Origin: Lucifuga dentata
Lineage: Eukaryota > Chordata > Actinopteri > Ophidiiformes > Bythitidae
Reading direction: 5' to 3'
NCBI GenBank assembly: GCA_014773175.1
Contig: VXCM01001413.1
Location: forward strand, 311,842 to 375,841
Length of the DNA stretch: 64,000 nucleotides
The number at the start of each line of letters is the position of its first letter. Position 1 is the stretch's first letter. This document shows positions 47,291 through 64,000 of this stretch, piece by piece. The notes beneath the pieces were generated by a model that was given only the letters and a program-made list of their open reading frames with translations, searched no databases and had not been told where the DNA came from. A program made the translations under genes and the position numbers.

Positions 47291-48715
47291 ATCCTCACAC
47301 TGCTGACCAGCTTCATCACACATCTGGAAGGAGGTGAAGATGCATTAGTGGATTAAAGCTCATTTACAGCATTTTTACAATTACACCTAAACACATCACG
47401 CCTGGCAAATACACCTGAGACCAGGATTACTGATTTTACAGACGTATTAAATTTCACTGATGGAACATTGTTGTGAAAGAATAAATCTGTCTAACTCAAT
47501 AATGAGTTCAGAGTGACCTAATTTTATTAATATTCCTAGCGCCTAAAAATCTTAAGGATTACCATTATTTAGTGCTTAAGTGTGTAGGCTATAATCACAT
47601 ATTTTGCTCACATTATCATTAAGTCCTAGTTTTATTCTTTAAACGGGAAAATTGGCGATATTTAGTATATTTACTCATATTAGAAATTTCTTTTAATAAT
47701 AATAATAATAATAACGTAATTGGATCATAATTTAAAAACAGTCACATGGGCTTTTGGCCTTAAAAACTCACGTGTGTCTCCGTTATCATTATGTTCCATT
47801 CATAAATATCCACCTCACACTGCAAGATATTTAAAACTTCAGATAATAAGCTTTCATAAAAATTTTAGGGGATAAAGGTCAACATTCTGCAGAGCAATAC
47901 GAGACTTTTTTCATAACTGCTTAGCGCATTTTGAGAAGATGCAATTTAAAAGATGTCTTAAGGATTCACAAAGAATTGTAAAATAGTTTTTAAAAAATAG
48001 TCTGAAAATTCTAAGACGCTTGCACTTTAGGACATAGAGTATAGCTATAACACACACACATACCACACACACACACTCACACACACACATACACGTAAAT
48101 TGGGATAATATCAAGCAGTACATTTACATCATAGGAGCCCATTTTTGTCACCCATCATGAAACGTCAGTGTGCCTGAAAGAATGGCGGTGAAAATGAAGC
48201 AGAAACACTCATTTTAACGATGCTGAGCATCTGAGTCTGTTAAAAACACCAAAGCAACATTAAGTTTAAGATGCTTTAATTTGCTGTTGTTTTTCCTGCT
48301 CCTCCGGGCAAATATCCTTACTTTTAATGAGAGTTGCAAATGGCCTACTTCTAAAACTGGGCTGTTTCACATCAGAAAGGCAACTGCACACGCTATTTTA
48401 GAAATCAATTAGTTGCTGATGGAAATTAAAAAGACGAGGAGTGACATTTTTTTTTCTGTCACTTCAAAGAACAAGAGGAAGGTGAAAGGTATAGTCCCTC
48501 TTCTTCAATGAAATTCAAGGGCGTTCGTGGATATTAAATAATATGTAATTTCCTTAAAAAAAAATAAAGCCAAAGGTAAAGTGAGCATGCATCATGTGTG
48601 TCCCTGTAAATGTTCGTCATTACACACATGGACGTGGAATGAGAACAGAATCAAAGCTGAGAAATTGGGATGCTGTTGATGCACAAAGATGTCCACGTCC
48701 CGACGCGCCGCTTAC
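47291..48715. other. Spacer upstream of mir-9 (probable host intron)
   Basis: AT-rich, with an (AAT)n run at 47693-47714 and CA-rich patches near 48050. No exon is seen. Confidence 0.4.
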
Positions 48716-48960
48716 CTGTTTTTGGAGCAAATGTCCTCAACTCTGCTCATAATGAATTTTCCAGATGATTTTTCCATAGGGCCCCTATAGACTGGGAGCG
48801 CTGCTGCTCCCTGGTGAGTCCAGTCTCCTGCTCAGTCCTCCTGCCTCTGCCTCTCCTCCAGCCTGCGCGCCTCCTCCGCTGTCCGTCAACANCTGCTCAG
48901 TCCTCCTGCCTCTGCCTCTCCTCCAGCCTGCGCGCCTCCTCCGCTGTCCGTCAACACTCC
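48716..48960 (-). ncRNA. Candidate first exon of the mir-9 host transcript
   Basis: On the minus strand CCAAAAACAG|GTAAGCGG is a strong donor (exon end 48716) lying in a GC- and CpG-rich block, about 1.4 kb upstream of mir-9 on the same strand. The transcription start cannot be placed. The exon includes a 64-base duplication around an N (48828-48956) that is probably an assembly error. Confidence 0.35.
48828..48956. repeat. 64-bp exact tandem duplication around a single N
   Basis: 48828-48891 and 48893-48956 are identical around the N at 48892, the same pattern as at 44544. It is likely to be one copy in the genome. Confidence 0.85.
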
Positions 48961-48965
48961 TGCAC

Positions 48966-49063
48966 TGACGTCATGCCAGTAGCAGGCCGGAGGATTGGCC
49001 AATCACAGAGCGCCAAGACTGTCCTCATCTAGCAAGACGTCTCACTCCCATTCGTTTATAAAT
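48966..49063. promoter_or_regulatory. CRE/CCAAT/TATA promoter-like cluster near mir-9
   Basis: A perfect CRE (TGACGTCA, 48966-48973), a palindromic double CCAAT box (ATTGGCCAAT, 48994-49003) and TTTATAAAT (49055-49063) fall within 100 bases. The spacing suits a plus-strand start near 49085, divergent from mir-9. The same CRE and CCAAT boxes could also serve the minus-strand host transcript. Confidence 0.45.
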
Positions 49064-49088
49064 CTCTCTCTCTCTCTCTCCCTCTCTC

Positions 49089-49126
<38 letters not shown>
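49063..49126. repeat. (CT)n microsatellite
   Basis: Imperfect CT run directly after the TATA-like sequence. Confidence 0.9.
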
Positions 49127-49129
<3 letters not shown>

Positions 49130-49392
49130 TATTAATTAAAAAAGCATGGAGTATACATAATACCTAACTCCATAATTCAGAATAATGTGCTTCAAAGCAT
49201 CAATTAACCTGAAAATTAATTTAACAGCACCTGATGTGTAACTGTAATGTAAATCTACTGCCATTTTACATGAGTACTTGGACATGAAAGTCTGCAATGC
49301 TTCTTGCAAAATGAAAGTGTCTGTCAGAACTCATGTCTTGTAGAGTTTTTGACTAGTATTTATTGTTGGTCATAATCTAAGGCCCATTTCCA

Positions 49393-49450
<58 letters not shown>

Positions 49451-49472
49451 GATAGATAGATAGATAGATAGA
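49393..49472. repeat. (ATCT)n/(AGAT)n palindromic tetranucleotide repeat
   Basis: About 57 bases of ATCT units switch at about 49450 to 22 bases of AGAT, the reverse complement, so the junction is a perfect inverted repeat. Confidence 0.9.
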
Positions 49473-50411
49473 GCGTTGTTGCTTGATGCATTCATACATA
49501 AGTGCTTACATGTCTCTCATGATCAAAATACACTGTTGCTTGAAAAAAGTTTCCTACTTCAAAAAGAAATCTCAGTACTTTCTGAATTGTTGTACCCAAA
49601 GTCTCTTTTTCCAGCATGAAGGACAAACATAAATCCTCTCAGAAAAATTTCATCAAGTTATAAAAAGACTGGTCTCAATGTCCATTTACTGCTGTACTGA
49701 ACTCAAGATACAAGATGCTCAAGATACAGCAACAATTATTAACATTCAACAATAGGGATTGATAATACCCTACAGCTGAGAAAAATGTGTGAAAACTAAC
49801 AAAATAAGAATTGTTTTGTCTTTATTAAAAGCCTATGTGATCAAATAAACTGAGAGCTGAAAGCTAGTGGCACAGAAACTAACCTATCACCAACAGGAAG
49901 CTGCTGTGGGACCTCTTATCACATACAGGATCTTTGAAGTCTGAGGCGTTTGTAAGCGTCGGAAAGGAGAGAAGCAGGGGCCACGGTCAGGTTCACGGTC
50001 TAGCTTCTGTAGATTAGAATTTAAATTTAAATATTTAAATATGTTAATATAATTTAAATACGTTAATTTGCCGAAGGAACCAAGGACCAGGATTGCCACA
50101 GATTCCAGTGTAGAAAACGAATATGAAATAATAATTTTCATAAAAAAATTTTTGGACCATTTTTTGGATTTTTTCAACCATTTTTGGTTGACCTTTTGAC
50201 CTTTTTTTTAACCTTTAGACCTTTGCTTGTTTGACCTTTTTTTTTTAACTTTATTAATTTGTTGTGTTTTTATCTAACCTTTGCAGCTTTGAACCATTTT
50301 TATTTGCATGCATTCACCATTTTTATTTGTGATACTTTGCTTTCATCATTTCACACACCATTTGTCACTTCTCACGCATGTGTGTTTTGTGTGTGACCCA
50401 CCTGCCTCCAG

Positions 50412-50529
50412 TGGGAATCGATCCAACTCTGTTTCATCCAGATACGACTACAAATTAATATACTCTTCCACTCGGTCATCCTCAGCGCTGGTGAGCAGCA
50501 TGATCAGTGAGAGTAAGAAGAGAAACTGA
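50412..50529 (+). pseudogene. Possible orphan terminal coding exon
   Basis: After an acceptor-like CCTGCCTCCAG, an open frame of about 38 residues ends in a stop. It has a balanced, protein-like composition (RSNSVSSRYDYKLIYSSTRS then SALVSSMISESKKRN). I do not recognise it, and no partner exon was found upstream or downstream. It may be a lone exon remnant or chance. Confidence 0.2.
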
Positions 50530-51639
50530 AGGATAAAATGGCAAAAAACTCAACTAAAGAAAATAGTCACACTTCAAATATTGATACAAATCTGTTACAG
50601 TTTGCTATTGGCTGAAGATCAAAGTTCACCAAAGCTGAACTTGACTTAATATCTTTATACAAATATAATGTACATGTAGTCTTGCCCAGAGCACCAGAAG
50701 ACCCAGGACTACCACTTCTTTAATATGCGTAACAGATACTGATATGATCACAATAGAAGCTTAGACTGAGATAAATGAATAAATTATAAACCAATATTTT
50801 TCATCTCTTCCCCTCTAAATGTTTAATTTTTGTTGGTTGAGCAGAGGTCTCAGTGTGGGTCACATGTTTGGATCACAGACTCAAATAAAATGTAAGAAAC
50901 ATTTTTTTTTTCACATGTTAAATTATGTTGCTGTGAATGTAATTAACCAATAAGATTAACATCTATTCTTGTTTGGACTGACTTAACTTTGATTGAGCTT
51001 TATTTTGTTGGAATTTAGATACAATATAAATCCCCCACATAGTACACATGCTCTTTGTTCCTATAATTATTTAAAGAAATATACAGTATACACAGGATTT
51101 ATTTATTTATTTGCTAGAAAGGTTCCAGTTTGCATCATGCCACCTTAATCAATTAATATTCCATTAATAAATGCAGCAAAAATTAGATTATTTTTTATCT
51201 AAATCTTCTTCTTGAAACTGTACTGTCCCACTGTAGCATTTGGAATAAAGACGCCATATGCTTCTAGTTATTTGGACTTATTTAGTTAGCAAAACATGTT
51301 TTGGTTCAGTTTACCCCATTGTTTTGCTTACTTTTTTTCTTTTTGGATGTAAGACAAAAAAGTACATCGCAATCTAAAAACAAAAGTTGCACTTGTGTGA
51401 ATAAAGTATCACACCCTCAATGAAATTCCAGACTTTTAGTGAGGAAATCATTGTGACAAATCATTGTGGCTCATTTTCTACCTTTAATGTGTCATTGAAA
51501 TGAAAAATCAAGTGAAAAACACAGATGATGTTAGAAAGAGTTAAACATAAAAGAAAAAAAAACAATATCTACACTTTTAATACTAATTCCCTAACTATCT
51601 CTAATACTAATAATAAGTTGTGGAAGCCCTTTATGTTTT

Positions 51640-51930
51640 TATTATAGCATCAAATCTTTTTGAATAAGTCTTGATTGACTTCATACACATGAACTTTGCA
51701 ATTTTATCCCATTCTTCCTTGTAATGTGCTGTCCAGCGCCCTCTGTTGGTCATTTTTCTATATGCCTCACCCAAAGCTTGATGTTACTGCCACCCTGCTT
51801 CATACAAAGTACAATGTTCTTTTGCTGATGAACTGTGTTGTCTTGTGATACACACATATCTGAGAGTTAAGCCCAACAAAGTTCAACTTTGGCCTCAACA
51901 AACATTTTCCCACAAAGTTTGGGGTGATTC
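51640..51930. repeat. Degraded interspersed repeat
   Basis: Contains TGTCCAGCGCCCTCTGTTGG, a GTTACTGCCACCCTGCTTCA block and a GCCCAACAAAGTTCAAC block followed by ACATTTTCCCACAAA. These phrases recur in fish repeats I know, but I do not assign a class. Confidence 0.4.
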
Positions 51931-52877
51931 AATGTATCTTTTTTTTTTTTTTTTTTTTNTTTTTTTTTTTTTTTTTTTTAATTTATATACAGTAGGCTTG
52001 AATGTTTCTTTTGTACAAAAAGGGTTCTGTCTTGCCATCCTTCCCCACGGCCCAGACGTGCAAATTAAGGAGACCATTGTTGCATGCATTGCAGTGAGCA
52101 GTTCCTGGCAGAAATTCCTGCAGCTCCTTTAATGTTGCTGTGAGTCTCTTAGTGCGGATCAGATGTTTTCTTCTTTCCTGGGAAAAATATCCTAATGTTT
52201 TTTAAGCTCCTTTCAATAGAATTCACACGAGGATGCAACAAAGATAACTTAAAGTAAATCCCACAGGATCTTTATTTGGGGCGAATAAAAATCCCTTTTA
52301 TTCATGACGGGGCTGTGCTAATTACCTGTTAACATTAATTTGGACGCGGCTGGTCTGAATATAATACTAATAACACTTATGCAGCCAAGCTATTGTGAGT
52401 TAATTTAAGTTCATGTTCCTAAAAATATCTTTATTTTTCATTTATGTAGGTTGCAGGGTCACAAAGGTCCTACATGATTTATTGATTTCAGGCTTTACAT
52501 CACAAAGTAACTGCAATTTTGGTAAGTGTGTGGAGATTTTTTTTCTATCCACTGCATATGAACAGAGATATAACACCATTAAAAATATGGGCCTTAATAT
52601 GACATACTTTTTTTTTTTTTTTTTNTAAAAAAAAAAAAAAGGGATTATAGATATGGGCCACTCAGCCTGCATCAAGAACATTCACTCAGTAAGAAATGAT
52701 AAAATGTTCTTATCTTTTATTGACATCAGAAAAGAAAGGCAAATAGGCAGACCGATCCATGGGAAACTTGTGAAGGCAGTCAGCAGCATGAAACAAAGGC
52801 ATGCACAAGGCACAAAGCCATTCAAGTAGATGCAGTACACAGAAGAGTGGTTGTAGAGGTAGAGGAGGAGATCATCT

Positions 52878-54228
<1,351 letters not shown>

Positions 54229-54654
54229 CGTCTGAAATAAAACATGGACAAACAAAAAAACAACAACTGACTGACCCAACCCAAACCATCCACACAGCCA
54301 AACATAACTAAGGATGAAGACATAAATTCCCTACCGGTTTGATTCTTGATGATCGCAGCTATTTCTGTAAAGTAATGCCGGCTACCATTGCAGAAATTAG
54401 CGATGCTGTTATTGGTTGGCTGGAATAAACCAGGTGTTGCAGTGAAATAAGACCGACACCGGCGATGCTTCCTCACTGTCCACGTTCACATCAAATACAA
54501 ACAGCGGGGTTTTAAACTTCTTATGACGCCAGCATATTTGCTTGGCTGCAGAGTCTGTGAAGCACCATTCACACTGAGATAAAGGATGTATCGCCAAAAG
54601 ACTGAGTAAAAGTGTAGCAGCGGCAGAACATTGACCGGATGTTGTGAAAAGACA

Positions 54655-54727
54655 CGACCGCGGCAGGACTCGAACCTGCAATCTTCTGATCCGAAGTCAG
54701 ACGCCTTATCCATTAGGCCACGCGGCC
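54655..54727 (-). tRNA. trnR-ucg: tRNA-Arg (anticodon TCG)
   Basis: A 73-base intronless cloverleaf on the minus strand. The acceptor stem GGCCGCG pairs with CGCGGTC (one G-U), with discriminator G. The A box region is TGGCCTAATGG, the anticodon loop is CTTCGGA with TCG, and the T arm with B box is GCAGGTTCGAGTCCTGC. A Pol III terminator (TTTT on the minus strand) follows at 54650-54647. It reads CGA-type arginine codons. Confidence 0.95.
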
Positions 54728-55666
54728 CGCCTGTATTTTCCTTAATATATAATTTCATTTTAATAGTACACTTAACATACTATGAAGTACATTTTTTTTG
54801 ATTGTTTTCCTACGATGCAACTGCAAGTGTGTCCAATCATTTGTGTTTCAGAAAATAATAGGAAGTAGAGCGTAAATAGACTTTTAAAGTTGATGTTGAA
54901 ATTTTTAGGACTTTTACCTCAAGTAAAACTTCAAGATTTAAAGATGGCTGTTTCAATAATGACGATAATACAACGTTTATAATGTTCTGCTTTTTTTTTT
55001 TTTTAAACGCCTTTATTACAAAGAATCATCCAGGCCGCTTGGGGGCGCTGACGCTGTGGCTTCCATAACAGTTAAGCATGCTAATGTTCTGTTAGTTGTG
55101 GAGTAATTTGAAACTGGGGTGTGTTGTGTGTAGATATTTGTGATAACACGGATCAACTGAGATTCCTTTGACGTGTTGTAAGTAACTCAGATAGCTTAGC
55201 TAAGTAACCTTTCTAACCTTTCTGCCTGTTTTCGTTGCTAACAAGTTAGCCCCAGGTGGGTGAGCGACCCACTGATGGTAAAGACATCCTGTTAATGTTT
55301 GGTTCCGTATGTGACGACTGTAATTTAAAGACGTGTTTAGTATTCAAGCTAATTCTTCTACCTCAGTCAAACAGTGTTTTTCAGTGATATAACTAACCTA
55401 GTTAGAACTGGTGTCGTGGTACTCAGTCAACCTGTCGTGATTTTGGCACATATCATCAAGCTCTATATAGATTTATCTCTGAAAATCAAGTATCATTTAG
55501 TAGTCTTTACTTTAGGGAAAGTGAAGAAGTTGGAGCTATCACTGTTGGTGTGTTTAAAGCTGTTTAACAATAATACCGTGATATAACCACAGCAACAGGC
55601 TCATATCGTCATCATATTAATATTAATGTTGATGTCTCAGTCCTAGTGAGAAGTCCTTAAGAGGCG
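54728..55666. other. Spacer and 5' region of polg
   Basis: No coding exon. The polg promoter and any untranslated exon must lie here; a transcription start is not evident. The start codon context at 55667 is GAGGCGATGCAG. Confidence 0.4.

Positions 55667-64000
<8,334 letters not shown>

Larger units (their letters stand above)
49473..52877. other. Gene-poor spacer between the mir-9 promoter region and tvp23
   Basis: AT-rich. Holds gaccttt-rich degenerate sequence at 50150-50270, a possible lone coding exon (50412-50529), a degraded repeat (51640-51930), poly-T runs with Ns at 51959 and 52625, and the tvp23 3'UTR with a minus-strand AATAAA at 52716-52721. Confidence 0.4.

Noticed and set aside
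54486..54758. Minus-strand open frame of 90 codons through the tRNA
   Set aside because: It runs through the tRNA-Arg gene; the text is tRNA sequence translated.

Overview
The window is vertebrate nuclear DNA, almost certainly from a teleost fish. Genes are split by GT-AG introns, spacers are rich in microsatellites and TTAAAGG-type miniature transposons, and the Rhcg protein has the extended N-terminus I associate with fish. The genes mostly correspond to human chromosome 15q26.1 (UNC45A, RCCD1, CIB1, GDPGP1, RHCG, MIR9-3, POLG). There is one 139-base N gap and a dozen single Ns, several flanked by duplicated sequence, so small assembly errors are expected.

Layout. 79-366 (+): last exon of unc45a. 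1036-4259 (+): rccd1, eight exons. 4630-6039 (-): cib1, seven exons, convergent with rccd1. 7294-14420 (-): a titin-like gene with its own start, splice sites, stop and promoter-like upstream region, encoding 21 Ig and FN3 domains in titin C-zone order. 16455-17528 (+): gdpgp1, intronless coding region. 20402-29330 (+): rhcg, eleven exons. 30-47 kb: a long gene-free stretch. 47201-47290 (-): mir-9, followed at 48.7-49.1 kb by a promoter-like GC-rich segment. 52878-54228 (-): tvp23, six exons. 54655-54727 (-): tRNA-Arg(TCG). 55667-64000 (+): polg, 21 exons, running off the right edge about 60-90 residues before its expected end.

The genes are not a functional operon. They are ordinary eukaryotic genes with separate jobs: myosin chaperone (unc45a), chromatin-linked RCC1 protein (rccd1), calcium sensor (cib1), nucleotide-sugar repair (gdpgp1), ammonia channel (rhcg), neural microRNA (mir-9), Golgi membrane protein (tvp23) and mitochondrial DNA polymerase (polg). 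The most unusual item is the free-standing mini-titin between cib1 and gdpgp1. Also notable are a family of four T2/Kolobok-like MITEs in introns and spacers, two perfect hairpins side by side near mir-9, and possible exons and a promoter of the mir-9 host transcript.
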